Shown here: piece by piece, positions 37,905 to 49,051 of the stretch
Position numbering within the stretch: position 1 is the stretch's first letter
How the letters are laid out: the number at the start of each line of letters is the position of its first letter
Origin: Bacillus aquiflavi
GTDB taxonomy: Bacteria > Bacillota > Bacilli > Bacillales > Cytobacillaceae
Assembly (NCBI RefSeq): GCF_019915265.1
Contig: NZ_CP082780.1
Coordinates: forward strand, 1,550,001-1,614,000
Length of the DNA: 64,000 nt
Direction: 5' to 3'
The notes under the pieces: model-generated
Told to the model about the DNA's origin: nothing
The model's database searches: none
What the model saw: only the letters and a program-made list of their open reading frames with translations
Program-made: the position numbers and the translations under genes

Positions 37905-37951
37905 CTTTGTTACATAGTAAATAATAGTTTAGAAAGAAAGGGGAGCTTCAT

Positions 37952-38776
37952 TTGACCGCTTTTTTGGGAGAACTTGTCGGTACACTTATTTTAATTATTT
38001 TTGGAGCAGGAGTTGTCGCAGGCTCGGTATTAAAAAAATCAAAGTCAAACAACAGCGGCTGGATCGTGATTACGATTGGCTGGGGATTAGGTGTGACAAT
38101 GGGGGTTTACGCAGTTGGACAATTTAGTGGCGCCCATTTAAATCCAGCTGTTACCGTTGCCTTAGCGTTTAGCGGTGATTTTCCGTGGGGAGATGTTCTG
38201 GGGTATATTTTAGCGCAAATGATTGGTGCATTTATCGGAGCGGTAATTGTATACTTGCATTACTTACCTCATTGGAAAGCAACGGAAGATTCAGACGCGA
38301 AGCTCGCTGTTTTCGCAACTAGTCCAGCAATTGCACACAAATTTGCCAACCTTTTAAGTGAAATGATTGGGACAATGGTTCTCGTATTTGGTATTTTGTT
38401 TATAGGGGCAAATAACTTTACAGAAGGATTAAATCCTTTAGTCGTTGGTTTACTCATTGTTGCGATCGGAATGTCTTTAGGAGGTCCAACGGGATATGCG
38501 ATTAATCCTGCTCGCGACCTCGGTCCGCGCATCGCTCATTTCCTCCTTCCAATTGCAGGGAAAAGGGATTCTGACTGGGGGTATAGTTGGATTCCTGTTG
38601 TCGGCCCTTTATTAGGAGGTTCTTTAGGATCACTTCTTTATAATGCTTTGTTTAAAGGTGAAATAACAGTTATGCTTTGGCTGATTTTAAGTGCAACAGT
38701 CATCGTTCTTTTACTTGCATATACAGTTGAGAAAAGGTCTTCTCGTGAGGTTGAACAATCAAAGCTTGTATCATAA
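37952..38776 (+). CDS. glpF: Glycerol uptake facilitator
   Basis: An aquaglyceroporin of 274 residues with six membrane helices and the two NPA half-helices: SGAHLNPAVTV and GYAINPARDLGPR. The Asp after the second Arg is typical of glycerol-conducting members. It lets glycerol diffuse in for GlpK. The start is TTG 37952 after AAAGGGGAG. First gene behind the GlpP leader; cotranscribed with glpK. Confidence 0.95.
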   Translation: MTAFLGELVGTLILIIFGAGVVAGSVLKKSKSNNSGWIVITIGWGLGVTMGVYAVGQFSGAHLNPAVTVALAFSGDFPWGDVLGYILAQMIGAFIGAVIVYLHYLPHWKATEDSDAKLAVFATSPAIAHKFANLLSEMIGTMVLVFGILFIGANNFTEGLNPLVVGLLIVAIGMSLGGPTGYAINPARDLGPRIAHFLLPIAGKRDSDWGYSWIPVVGPLLGGSLGSLLYNALFKGEITVMLWLILSATVIVLLLAYTVEKRSSREVEQSKLVS

Positions 38777-38819
38777 TCATCTATAAAGTTCGCAAAGTTA
38801 AAATGAGGGGGAGTATTAA

Positions 38820-40310
<1,491 letters not shown>

Positions 40311-40316
40311 TTCGAG

Positions 40317-40361
40317 AAAAACTGGTTCCTCCATTTAATTTAAGAGGAGCCAGTTTTTTTA
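40317..40361 (+). terminator. Terminator after glpK
   Basis: AAAACTGG-TCCTC pairs with GAGGA-CCAGTTTT with one bulge each side; the right arm runs into T7. Confidence 0.9.
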
Positions 40362-40403
40362 TTTTTATAGAAATCGTTTTAAATATGAACGTACGGTTAA
40401 AAA

Positions 40404-40420
40404 TTTACACTTAATTTACA
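40404..40420 (+). promoter_or_regulatory. Possible PhoP box
   Basis: TTTACA (40404-40409) and TTTACA (40415-40420) are direct repeats with an 11-base period, the spacing of PhoP recognition hexamers TT(A/T/C)ACA. Only two good hexamers are seen where strong sites have four. It lies 170 bases before a phosphoesterase operon. Confidence 0.45.
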
Positions 40421-40590
40421 AGAGCTTTTGTAATATTACTGCATCAATGAAACGATCAGGCTGAAACAAAAAATTTCTCAAGCTATTGTCTTAACAAATA
40501 TATAACAGAGGCTTAAATCTGTTTTAATTCCCTGTTCATATATTTTTTTTAACATAGTAAATAAGTTGAGGACAATAAGGAGGCAAAGAG

Positions 40591-41412
40591 TTGGATTTAC
40601 ACATTCATTCGGTTTATTCTGATGGTTATTGGAGCCCAGAACAAATTATAAAAGAAGCGAAGAAAAATGGTGTTCAAACGATTTCTATTACAGATCATGA
40701 TGCGCTTGAAGGTTATTATTTGGGCAAGCCGATTGCGGAAAAAGAAGGGATTACGCTCATTCCTGGTATTGAACTCAATACAGATGGAACTTTAGGTGAA
40801 ATGCATATATTAGGATACCTCTTTTTGGAGAATCATCCTAAAATGAGTGAACACATTAACTGGCGGAAGAACGAAAGAATGAAATGGGGACAAAAGATCG
40901 TTCAACAACTTCAATTGTTAGGATATCAATTATCTTTTGAATCGTGTGTAAAACGGGTTGGCAAAGGTGTATTAGTACGGACTCATATCGCTGAGGAGTT
41001 AGTTTCCAAAGGATACTTTGAGTCGAGACAAGCGGCGTATGAAACATTACTTAGTAAAGGAAAACCTGGGTTTGTTCAAAGAGAAGTATTTACGGCACTT
41101 AACGCAATCAAGCTTATTCACGAAGCCGGTGGACTAGCATTTTTAGCTCATCCAGGAATTTATCCGTTTCAAATTCCGTTAGATATTCTTGTGCAAAATG
41201 GATTAGATGGTATCGAGGTATATCATTCTAAACATTCATCGGAAGTGACACGATATTGGATCGAGATCGCCAAGTACTATAATCTCCTCATTTCAGGCGG
41301 CAGTGATTTTCATGGACCTAATTCTCGTAATCCGTATCCCATTGGAAGTGTAAATATCCACCCTCGTATTGAAATTGACAACTGGTGGGAAAGGAGAAAA
41401 ATAATCAGATGA
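40591..41412 (+). CDS. PHP-domain phosphoesterase
   Basis: A 273-residue PHP protein of the TrpH/YciV type. Metal ligands are visible in DLHIHSVYSDG (residues 2-12), TDHDAL, GIELNTD, LAHPGI and GSDFHG. Related enzymes remove phosphate from nucleoside 3',5'-bisphosphates or act as 5'-3' RNA trimming phosphatases. The start is TTG 40591 behind AAGGAGG. It overlaps the next gene by four bases and begins a six-gene operon with an isomerase-like protein, SurE and an ABC transporter; the grouping suggests scavenging of phosphorylated compounds. Confidence 0.8.
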   Translation: MDLHIHSVYSDGYWSPEQIIKEAKKNGVQTISITDHDALEGYYLGKPIAEKEGITLIPGIELNTDGTLGEMHILGYLFLENHPKMSEHINWRKNERMKWGQKIVQQLQLLGYQLSFESCVKRVGKGVLVRTHIAEELVSKGYFESRQAAYETLLSKGKPGFVQREVFTALNAIKLIHEAGGLAFLAHPGIYPFQIPLDILVQNGLDGIEVYHSKHSSEVTRYWIEIAKYYNLLISGGSDFHGPNSRNPYPIGSVNIHPRIEIDNWWERRKIIR

Positions 41413-42209
41413 ACTTACTATTTGCTTCAACTTTAGCTTGGTCGTATCCAATAGATGTTGTAATGAAAATGGCAAACTCAGAAAATTTCACTGGTGTAGA
41501 AGTTTGGGCTGAGCATGTATGGGCTCATGAAACAGCATTAGAAACGATTAAATCTACAAGAAAACAGCTTAATCTTTTATTGACAATGCACGCTGCTAGT
41601 TGGGATTTAAACCTTTGTGCACTTAATTCGGGAATTAGAAAGCAATCTATTCAAGAGATTAAACGATCAATTGAATTAGCAATTGATATTGGGGCTAATA
41701 ATGTTACGTTTCATCCAGGTAAGATGACGTTAACTTCCTTTCAATCTTCATTTCATGAACAATTGCTAGTTGAATCTATTGCTGAAATTATGCAGTTCGC
41801 TAAACAGGAAGGGATTACGATGTCATTAGAAATGATGGAATGGAAAACAAAGGAGTTTGTAACAGAACCGGCAATTGTGACTAGATTAACTGAGCCATTT
41901 ACGCCTTATTTAAAAACGACTTTTGATGTTGCTCATATTCCTCTTCATGAGAATATCGTCTTGATGTGGGAAAATATGCCACACGTAAATAAAATTCATA
42001 TTAGTGATGCGACTGCAGAAAAACTTCATCTTCCGCTTGGGGAGGGCAGCATCAAACGAGATACGTTAAGTACTTTTCTACATTTTGAACAGTTCCCAAT
42101 CGTAATTGAAGGATTTGATAGTTCAAAAGAATTAACACGATTAAAGAAAAATATAGACTATGTCAAAAAACAAATAAGCCAAGCAACATATAAGGGGGTT
42201 CATTCTTGA
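41409..42209 (+). CDS. Sugar-phosphate isomerase/epimerase-like TIM barrel
   Basis: A 266-residue xylose-isomerase-like TIM barrel (AP endonuclease 2 family fold). Probable metal ligands are the His of TFHPGKM, the Glu of MSLEMMEWK, the Asp/His of TFDVAHIPLH and the Glu of IVIEGFD. Substrate is unknown. ATG 41409 follows GGAAAGGAG and overlaps the PHP gene stop; its own stop overlaps surE (TTGAAA). The tight coupling says the three act on the same compound or pathway. Confidence 0.75.
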   Translation: MNLLFASTLAWSYPIDVVMKMANSENFTGVEVWAEHVWAHETALETIKSTRKQLNLLLTMHAASWDLNLCALNSGIRKQSIQEIKRSIELAIDIGANNVTFHPGKMTLTSFQSSFHEQLLVESIAEIMQFAKQEGITMSLEMMEWKTKEFVTEPAIVTRLTEPFTPYLKTTFDVAHIPLHENIVLMWENMPHVNKIHISDATAEKLHLPLGEGSIKRDTLSTFLHFEQFPIVIEGFDSSKELTRLKKNIDYVKKQISQATYKGVHS

Positions 42210-43012
42210 AAATATTAGTGACGAATGATGATGGGATTTTCGCCCCTGGAGTGGAGGCATTAACAGAGGTGCTACAGCACTTCGGCGATGTGTTTGTTGT
42301 TTGTCCTGATCAAGAGCGCAGTGCGGTAGGTCATTCAATTACATTAAGAACACCGTTAAAAGCAAAACCGATTAACATTTTTCCAGGTGTTAAAGGAGCA
42401 TGGGCAGTAAACGGTACACCTGCTGATTGTGTAAAGCTAGGTATAGAGATTTTATTAAAATCGCCCCCTCATATTTTATTTTCTGGAGTGAATCTTGGGC
42501 CAAACCTTGGAAGGGATTTATATTATTCCGGAACGATGGCGGGAGCGGTTGAAGCCTCGCTTTATCAAGTCCCTTCAGTTTCGGTTTCTCTCAATGCTTT
42601 CAATGATACGAAGGTAAATTATTTTAAAGTGAAACAGCTTATTTATGATGTCGTAGAGATCGTCTTAAAAAACAAAATTCCTAAAGGGGTATTTTTAAAT
42701 ATTAATTTGCCCAACTTATCGAAGGAATTATGTAAAGGCGTAGCGACTATACCGTTAGATATGAGCGTTTCCCGTTACCGTTACGTCGGTTTGAATGATC
42801 CGCATGGACAAATATATTTTTGGCTTAAAGACGAGTTAAACGAACTATCAAAATTTGCAGAGAATAGTGATTATTTAAAGCTAAAGGAAGGCTATATTAC
42901 AGTTTCACCTGTAGAGTTTCGCACGCATCATAAAAGAAAAAAGGATCAAATTGAACGATGGTTTCAAAAGATAAATCATCATAATAAAAGGGAGGAAAAG
43001 TCAAATGCGTAA
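42206..43012 (+). CDS. surE: 5'/3'-nucleotidase SurE
   Basis: A 268-residue SurE: ILVTNDDGIFAPGVEAL with the metal-binding Asp-Asp, QERSAVGHSITL, NGTPADCVKLGI and FSGVNLGPNLGRDLYYSGT. It dephosphorylates nucleoside monophosphates and short polyphosphates. SurE in an operon with a PHP phosphoesterase and a solute ABC transporter is not its classic neighbourhood. TTG/ATG start region overlaps the upstream gene by four bases; the end overlaps the binding-protein gene by eight. Confidence 0.93.
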   Translation: MKILVTNDDGIFAPGVEALTEVLQHFGDVFVVCPDQERSAVGHSITLRTPLKAKPINIFPGVKGAWAVNGTPADCVKLGIEILLKSPPHILFSGVNLGPNLGRDLYYSGTMAGAVEASLYQVPSVSVSLNAFNDTKVNYFKVKQLIYDVVEIVLKNKIPKGVFLNINLPNLSKELCKGVATIPLDMSVSRYRYVGLNDPHGQIYFWLKDELNELSKFAENSDYLKLKEGYITVSPVEFRTHHKRKKDQIERWFQKINHHNKREEKSNA

Positions 43013-44051
43013 AATATTTATGACAATGATTGTATTTATGTTTGCGATTGTAATTGCTGGATGCGGGAAAAATGCTGCAGAGGAGAATGGAAAAGAAAGC
43101 GAAAAATCGGATAATGAAAGTGAAACGACAGAGATCTCTGGTACGCTTAGCTTTTATACATCACAGCCTGATGCTGATGCTCAAGCGCTAGTAGAAGCTT
43201 TTCAAAAGAAAAATCCAAATGTGAAAGTAGAAACATTTCGGTCGGGTACAGAAGAAGTAATTTCAAAAATACAGGCGGAAAAACAAGCAGGAGATATACA
43301 GGCGGATGTACTGTTAGTAGCTGATTCTGTTACGTTTGAAAGTTTGAAAGAAGACGATCTTCTATTATCTTATCAATCTCCAGAAACGAAACAAATTCCT
43401 GCTTCCTTTGTTGATCAGGATGGAACATATACAGGGACGAAAGTGATGGCAACCGCGCTAGTTATCAATACGAATGAGGTAAAAGAATTACCTGACGGAT
43501 GGAGCGTTTTAACGGAAAAGGAGTCAAAAGGTAAAGCGAGTATGCCAAGTCCTTTCTACTCAGGTGCAGCTGCGTATAATCTTGGTGTGATCACGAGACA
43601 AGATTCATTAGGCTGGGATTTTTATAAAGATTTAAAGGCAAATGAAATCGGCATTACGAAAGGGAATGGCGGTGTATTGGAAGCAGTTGCGACTGGAGAA
43701 AAATCATATGGAATTGTTGTTGACTTTGTTGTTGCGCGTGCAAAAAAGGAAGGCTCTCCAGTCGAATTAATTTATCCTAAAGAAGGCGTTCCTGTCATTA
43801 CTGAGCCGGTTGGAATAATGAAAAATACGAAAAATGAAGCGGCAGCAAAAGCATTTATTGACTTTGTTCTTTCTGAAGAAGGTCAGAAGCTTGCAGCGGA
43901 GCTTGGATATACACCTATACGTGAAGGAATTGCGGCACCAGAAGGCTTAAAAACGTTAGATGAGATGAACGTACTTGAGGCAAACATAACAGAACTTTAT
44001 AAAGCCCGTGAGGAAGACAAAAAACAGTTTGGAAATATTTTTGGTCAGTAA
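43005..44051 (+). CDS. ABC transporter substrate-binding lipoprotein (FbpA/PhnS-like)
   Basis: A 348-residue binding protein with a lipoprotein signal (FMFAIVIAGCGKN, Cys20) and an Asn/Glu/Ser linker. The fold family is that of iron(III) and 2-aminoethylphosphonate binders (LSFYTSQPDADAQALVEAF, DVLLVADSVTFESL, YSGAAAYNLGVI, GYTPIREG). The Tyr pair used by many Fe binders is not obvious, so iron is not certain. Neighbouring phosphoesterase and nucleotidase genes make a phosphorylated or phosphonate ligand plausible. Confidence 0.82.
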   Translation: MRKIFMTMIVFMFAIVIAGCGKNAAEENGKESEKSDNESETTEISGTLSFYTSQPDADAQALVEAFQKKNPNVKVETFRSGTEEVISKIQAEKQAGDIQADVLLVADSVTFESLKEDDLLLSYQSPETKQIPASFVDQDGTYTGTKVMATALVINTNEVKELPDGWSVLTEKESKGKASMPSPFYSGAAAYNLGVITRQDSLGWDFYKDLKANEIGITKGNGGVLEAVATGEKSYGIVVDFVVARAKKEGSPVELIYPKEGVPVITEPVGIMKNTKNEAAAKAFIDFVLSEEGQKLAAELGYTPIREGIAAPEGLKTLDEMNVLEANITELYKAREEDKKQFGNIFGQ

Positions 44052-44076
44052 GATTATTTATGAAAGGGAGAGGATG

Positions 44077-45806
44077 ATGATTCCCTGCAATCATGTAGAA
44101 GAAGAGAGGACGATTCAATTATTTAGAAAGAAAAGGATCTTTGCAAGCATTGGCTTTATTCTCATCTTCCTGTTCTTTATTTTACCTATTTTGCGCTTAA
44201 TCGTATTAAGTTTTCTTCAAGAAGAATCAATTACATTTCTTCATTATACAGAAGTTTTACAAGAAAAAACGACGTGGACAACGATTAAAAATACGCTTTT
44301 TATCGTTTTTGGGGCAACGTTTGTCTCCCTTTTTTTAGGAGTAGGACTTGCTTGGATGGTTGCTTATTTAAATCTTAGCGGGAAGAAATGGATGCAGCTG
44401 TTCATTTTTCTCCCTTTCATTATTCCGTCGTACATTACGACATTAGCGTGGATTCAATTTTTTAGTAAAAATGGTCCTGCTTTAGCTTTGCTAAGCTTAC
44501 TTCCAGGGAACTTTGATGTCCCTAACTTATACAGTATGGGAGGAATCATCTTTATACTCGGACTATCTCATTATCCGTTAGTATATTTGTTTTCTGTAAA
44601 TGTTTTGCAAAAAATACCGAGGGAGCTAGAAGACGCAGCAAAAATTGCCGGAGCGAAAAAAAGAAAGGTATTAGGAAAGATCGTTCTGCCGCTTGCTTTA
44701 CCGGGAATAGCAAGTGGGGGATTGCTTGCATTTTTAACGAATTTAGATAACTTTGGTATTCCAGCATTTTTAGGAATACCAGCAAATATACGAGTATTAA
44801 GCACTTATATATATGAGCAAGTTGTCGGTTTTGGCCCAGCAGCCTTTTCAAAGAGCCGCTGTGCTTTCCGTCATACTCGGAGTCATCGCTTTGACAGGGA
44901 CATTTATTCAATGGCTGCTGTTAAAACGCAACCGGATAGCGGAAACAGTGAAAAGAGATGTTGAGCCAAGAATTTACCTTTCGACAGTAAAGAAACGATT
45001 AGTTGAACTTGCAATTTGGACATTTTTACTCTTTACAAGCTTAGTTCCATTTTTGACGATGGGAGCCATCTCTTTTATTAAAGCATATGGGTTGCCGTTT
45101 AAACTAGAAAACTTATCAATGAAAAACTACCAATATTTATTGTTTTCTGATCCAAAAACATTATCGGCGTTAGGAAATAGTTTTAAATTAGCCTCTTTTA
45201 CAATGATTGTTTGTTTAATTGCTGGTACGATTATCGCTTATTTACGGTATAAAAAGCCGAATATTTTAACAAAAATAACTGAATTATTTGTGACGATTCC
45301 TTATGCATTACCGGGAACGGTGTTTGCACTTTGTATGATTTTCGCATGGATGCAGCCGATTCGCGGATGGAATCCAGGAATATACGGCTCTATTTGGATA
45401 TTATTTATTGCTTATGTCACAAGATTTTTAATTTTACAAGTAAGGGGAAGTTATGCTGCTTTATTACAAGTTGATCCATCTATTGAGGAAGCGGCTAGAA
45501 CAACGGGCGCAAAAGGATGGGTTAAATGGAGGAATATTCTTTTGCCGTTAATATTGCCTGGTTTAATTGGAGGAGCTTTTTTATAGTAGTTTTTTAACGG
45601 CTCTAACAGAATTAACAGTATCTAGTCTACTTTGGTCAACAGGCTCAGAAACAGTAGGGGTTGTTATTTTTAACTATGAACAGGCAGGATACACTACTTA
45701 TTCAACTGCATTTTCTAGTATCATTGTTTTCGCGGTTTTGTTAGGAGGAATATTATTTATGACAGCTGGAAAAGTGTGGAATCGAAAGGTGTTAAAGAAA
45801 ACATGA
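44077..45806 (+). pseudogene. Two-domain ABC permease (FbpB/PhnU-type), two frameshifts
   Basis: Two fused permease halves with about twelve membrane segments in total. The first EAA-type loop is LEDAAKIAGAKKRKVLGKIVLP and the second IEEAARTTGAKGWVKWRNIL. The frame breaks at the T-run 44845-44848 (four T; three would keep frame) and again at 45590-45595 (six T plus the preceding TAGTAG stops). Everything else reads normally to TGA 45804-45806, so sequencing error is as likely as decay. The start at ATG 44077 follows AAAGGGAG. Its stop overlaps the ATPase start (ACATGA). Confidence 0.8.
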
Positions 45807-46864
45807 TCGAAGTTCAAAAAGTAACGCAGACTTATCATTCTTTTACGGCTCTTCATTCAGTTGATTTGACAATTCATAACGGTGAATTTATTGCGATTCT
45901 CGGTCCTTCTGGCTGTGGAAAAACGACTTTATTAAAATTGCTAGCTGGTTTTATGAAGCCTGTGAGCGGTAAAATTGTTATGGACACCACTGTTGTAGCT
46001 TCAAAGTCAAAGCTTGTTCCGCCTGAGAAACGGAATATTGGCATGGTTTTCCAATCGTTTGCTCTTTGGCCACATATCACAGTATATCAACATTTTAAAT
46101 TTCCGTTGCTGCATCATCCCTACACTGCATATGCGTTAAAAGGTCGGATCGAGGAAAGAGTGCACGATGTTTTATCGTTAGTTGGCTTAGAAAAATTATC
46201 TAACAGGTATCCTGCCCAACTATCAGGAGGACAGAAGCAAAGAGTTGCTTTTGCACGGGCAATTGCCCATCAGCCAAATTTGTTACTAATGGATGAACCG
46301 CTCAGTGCTCTTGATGCAGAATTGCGAATGGATATGAGGAAAGAAATTCAAAAGATTCATCGCCAGACACATGCTTCGATTGTGTATGTTACCCATGACC
46401 AAAGTGAGGCGTTGGCAATGGCAGATAAAATTGTTGTCATGAACAATGGGAAAATTGAACAAGCAGCCCGCCCAGAAGTCATTTACACAAAACCAGAAAC
46501 GGAGTTTGTTGCAAAATTTGTTGGAAAATGCAATATTATTAAAGGAACTTGGACAAATGATGTTTTTATACCGGAACAATTTCCTTTAGAGCGTTGGCCG
46601 GATATTGGAGTTTCCGTCAACTTAAAACAAAAAGGAATTTATCCTGTCCGCCCAGAACAGTGGCAGTTGACAAAAGATCACAATCAAGTGCTTAACGGTG
46701 TGATAACCTTTGTACAGTATCAAGGTAAAGAGATTCATTATACTGTTGAAGTAAAAAATGATATTTGGACGGTTCATGATTCAGTTCATTCTTCACGTTT
46801 TTATGTTGGTGATCGAGTAAATCTTTCTGTCAAAACTAAATCAACAGAAACGGTGCTAATCTAA
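45803..46864 (+). CDS. ABC transporter ATPase of the iron/phosphonate type
   Basis: A 353-residue ATPase: Walker A GPSGCGKT (near residue 37), Q-loop MVFQSFALWPHITV, signature LSGGQKQR, Walker B LLMDEPLSALDAE and a C-terminal TOBE-like regulatory domain (residues 240 on). It powers the permease upstream. ATG 45803 overlaps the permease stop. Last gene of the phosphoesterase/ABC operon. Confidence 0.92.
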   Translation: MIEVQKVTQTYHSFTALHSVDLTIHNGEFIAILGPSGCGKTTLLKLLAGFMKPVSGKIVMDTTVVASKSKLVPPEKRNIGMVFQSFALWPHITVYQHFKFPLLHHPYTAYALKGRIEERVHDVLSLVGLEKLSNRYPAQLSGGQKQRVAFARAIAHQPNLLLMDEPLSALDAELRMDMRKEIQKIHRQTHASIVYVTHDQSEALAMADKIVVMNNGKIEQAARPEVIYTKPETEFVAKFVGKCNIIKGTWTNDVFIPEQFPLERWPDIGVSVNLKQKGIYPVRPEQWQLTKDHNQVLNGVITFVQYQGKEIHYTVEVKNDIWTVHDSVHSSRFYVGDRVNLSVKTKSTETVLI

Positions 46865-47013
46865 TCACTATCATTGTGTTAAAGATTTTTATAAAGGGAT
46901 GATAAGGATCTTCCAGCATAACTGAAAGGGATAGTCTTAAAATAACATATTGTTTAACAAAGCTATAAAAAAATAAGAAAATCGTTAAAATCTTTTATTA
47001 CGGCTCTTTTTAT

Positions 47014-47021
47014 GGTAAAAT
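47014..47021 (+). promoter_or_regulatory. glpD promoter (-10 with upstream TG)
   Basis: TGGTAAAAT places TAAAAT at 47016-47021 with a TG one base upstream; the -35 region is weak. It lies about 35 bases ahead of the leader terminator. Confidence 0.5.
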
Positions 47022-47054
47022 GAATGTAAGTTAATAAAATGGTTGGAGAAACGG

Positions 47055-47107
47055 AGAGACCACAAGACATTATCGTATTTCGATAGTGTGTTTGTGGTCT
47101 CTTTTTT
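47055..47107 (+). promoter_or_regulatory. GlpP-controlled leader terminator of glpD
   Basis: AGAGACCACAA (47055-47065) pairs perfectly with TTGTGGTCTCT (47092-47102), with TATCG/CGATA inside, followed by T6. The arrangement parallels the glpFK leader. Confidence 0.85.
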
Positions 47108-47125
47108 CGATTGGAGGAAATAAAC

Positions 47126-48790
47126 ATGGAATTTTCTGCACGAGAACGTAAAGATATTCAAAATGAATTACAAAGTAAAACGTTTGACGTCCTCATTATC
47201 GGCGGCGGCATTACAGGTGCTGGTATCGCTTTAGATGCTGTAACACGCGGAATGACAGTGGCACTTGTGGAGATGCAGGATTTTGCAGCTGGGACTTCAA
47301 GCCGTTCTACAAAGCTTGTTCATGGGGGACTTCGTTATTTAAAACAGTTTGAGGTGGGGATGGTTGCTGAAGTTGGAAAGGAAAGAGCCATCGTCTATGA
47401 AAATGGTCCGCACGTTACGACACCAGAATGGATGCTGTTACCAATCCATAAGGGCGGCACTTTTGGTAAGTTTAGTACATCAATCGGTCTTAAACTATAT
47501 GACTTTTTAGCAGGTGTGAAAAGCGGTGAGCGCCGACAAATGTTAACTGATGTTGAAACGTTAAATAAAGAAGCGCTTATTAAGAAGCAAGGTTTAAAGG
47601 GCGGAGGCTATTATGTTGAGTATCGAACAGATGATGCCCGTCTCACAATCGAAGTATTGAAAAAAGCTGTTGAACAAGGAGCAGTCGCTTTAAATTATTC
47701 AAAAGTAACTGAACTAATATATAAAAATAATAAAGTTGCAGGTGCATCAATTGTTGATCAGCAATCTTTTGCGGAGTATGAAATTAATGCGAAAAAAGTC
47801 GTCAATGCAGCAGGTCCGTGGGTCGATACCATTCGGGAGAAGGATCAATCAAAAGAGGGAAAAATGTTGCAATTAACGAAGGGAGTTCATTTAGTAATTG
47901 ATCAATCGCGGTTTCCGCTCAAACAGGCAGTCTACTTTGATACGCCTGACGGACGAATGGTATTTGCAATTCCACGTTCGCAAAAAACCTATGTAGGAAC
48001 GACAGATACAGTATATGATGAGGATATCGCCCATCCGAATATGACTAGTGAAGATCGAACGTATCTTATTAACGCGATCAATTTTATGTTTCCTGACGTC
48101 AACATAACAGAAGAAGATGTTGAATCGAGCTGGGCTGGTGTCCGTCCATTAATTTATGAAAAAGGTAAATCAGCTTCAGAAATATCAAGAAAAGATGAAA
48201 TTTGGGAATCAGAATCACAACTAATTACAATTGCTGGAGGAAAGCTGACTGGTTATCGGAAAATGGCGGAAACAGTTGTTAATTTGTTAGTGAAAAAATT
48301 TGCGGATGAAGAAAACCGTGTCTTTCATCCATGTCAAACAAGATACTTAACTATTTCGGGCGGAGATGTAGGAGGATCCGCCAACTTAAAAAGCTATGTA
48401 CATGAGCAAATAAACTACGGAATGGAACTCGGTTTAACAAAAATCCAAGCGGCAAATCTTACGCATCTATATGGTTCAAACGTACAAAAAGTATTTAACA
48501 TCATTCGTTTACGAAAAGAAGAAATGGCTGCATCTCAACTTCCCGTCGAATTATTTGCTAAGCTTACTTATGCAATAGAGGAAGAAATGGCGACAACCCC
48601 CGTTGATTTTTTTAATCGTCGAACTGGTGATTTATTGTTTAATATTAAGTTCGTGCACGAATGGAAAGACAATGTCATTTCCTTTATGGAAAAGGAATTA
48701 AGCTGGACTCCAGAACGAACAGCTGAATTAACAGCAGAGCTAAATAACGCTTTAAAAGATGCAGTTATACCAGTAGATTTACTTAAATAA
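47126..48790 (+). CDS. glpD: Aerobic glycerol-3-phosphate dehydrogenase
   Basis: A 554-residue FAD enzyme: [18 protein letters not shown] (FAD Rossmann loop, residues 21-38), [27 protein letters not shown] and SWAGVRPL. It oxidises glycerol-3-phosphate to dihydroxyacetone phosphate at the inner membrane face and feeds electrons to quinone. ATG 47126 follows GGAGG; the longer frame from upstream has no ribosome site. It completes the glycerol pathway after glpF and glpK. Confidence 0.96.
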   Translation: MEFSARERKDIQNELQSKTFDVLIIGGGITGAGIALDAVTRGMTVALVEMQDFAAGTSSRSTKLVHGGLRYLKQFEVGMVAEVGKERAIVYENGPHVTTPEWMLLPIHKGGTFGKFSTSIGLKLYDFLAGVKSGERRQMLTDVETLNKEALIKKQGLKGGGYYVEYRTDDARLTIEVLKKAVEQGAVALNYSKVTELIYKNNKVAGASIVDQQSFAEYEINAKKVVNAAGPWVDTIREKDQSKEGKMLQLTKGVHLVIDQSRFPLKQAVYFDTPDGRMVFAIPRSQKTYVGTTDTVYDEDIAHPNMTSEDRTYLINAINFMFPDVNITEEDVESSWAGVRPLIYEKGKSASEISRKDEIWESESQLITIAGGKLTGYRKMAETVVNLLVKKFADEENRVFHPCQTRYLTISGGDVGGSANLKSYVHEQINYGMELGLTKIQAANLTHLYGSNVQKVFNIIRLRKEEMAASQLPVELFAKLTYAIEEEMATTPVDFFNRRTGDLLFNIKFVHEWKDNVISFMEKELSWTPERTAELTAELNNALKDAVIPVDLLK

Positions 48791-48858
48791 CAAAGGGAGG
48801 TTCTTTTCTTAAAATACTGTTTATGATAAACTAAATACGTTATGAAATATATGAAATG

Positions 48859-48955
48859 CACTAGGGGTGCCGGAAGAGGCTGGCTGAGATTAAGACCTGA
48901 AGAAGTCTTTGACCCTTTAACCTGATCTGGTTTGTACCAGCGGAGGGAAGTGGCT
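48859..48955 (+). ncRNA. TPP riboswitch (THI box)
   Basis: The conserved blocks are present: AGGGGTGCC, GGCTGAGAT, GACCCTTTAACCTGATCTGG and CCAGCGGAGGGAAG. It binds thiamine pyrophosphate and controls the thiW-thiD-thiM-thiE operon. Confidence 0.96.
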
Positions 48956-48970
48956 GCGTCTTTAAATTTC

Positions 48971-49012
48971 ACGCAAACCTTCTTACACTGGGGTTTGCGT
49001 ATTTTATTTTTA
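48971..49012 (+). terminator. Riboswitch-controlled terminator
   Basis: ACGCAAACC (48971-48979) pairs with GGTTTGCGT (48992-49000), then a T-rich tail. It lies directly after the TPP aptamer. Confidence 0.85.
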
Positions 49013-49018
49013 ATTTTC

Positions 49019-49046
49019 GCCCTCCTAGTGCAAAGAAAAGGAGGGC
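49019..49046 (+). promoter_or_regulatory. Hairpin over the thiW ribosome site
   Basis: GCCCTCCT (49019-49026) is the exact complement of AGGAGGGC (49039-49046), which contains the thiW Shine-Dalgarno. It could hide the site or act as a second terminator (T-rich tail TTTATCTGTTTT). Confidence 0.6.
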
Positions 49047-49051
49047 TTTAT

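Noticed and set aside
44008-44076. Upstream extension of the ABC permease
   Set aside because: It would overlap the binding-protein gene by 44 bases and ignores the good ribosome site before ATG 44077.
48568-48972. A 134-residue minus-strand open frame
   Set aside because: It overlaps the end of glpD and the TPP riboswitch on the opposite strand.
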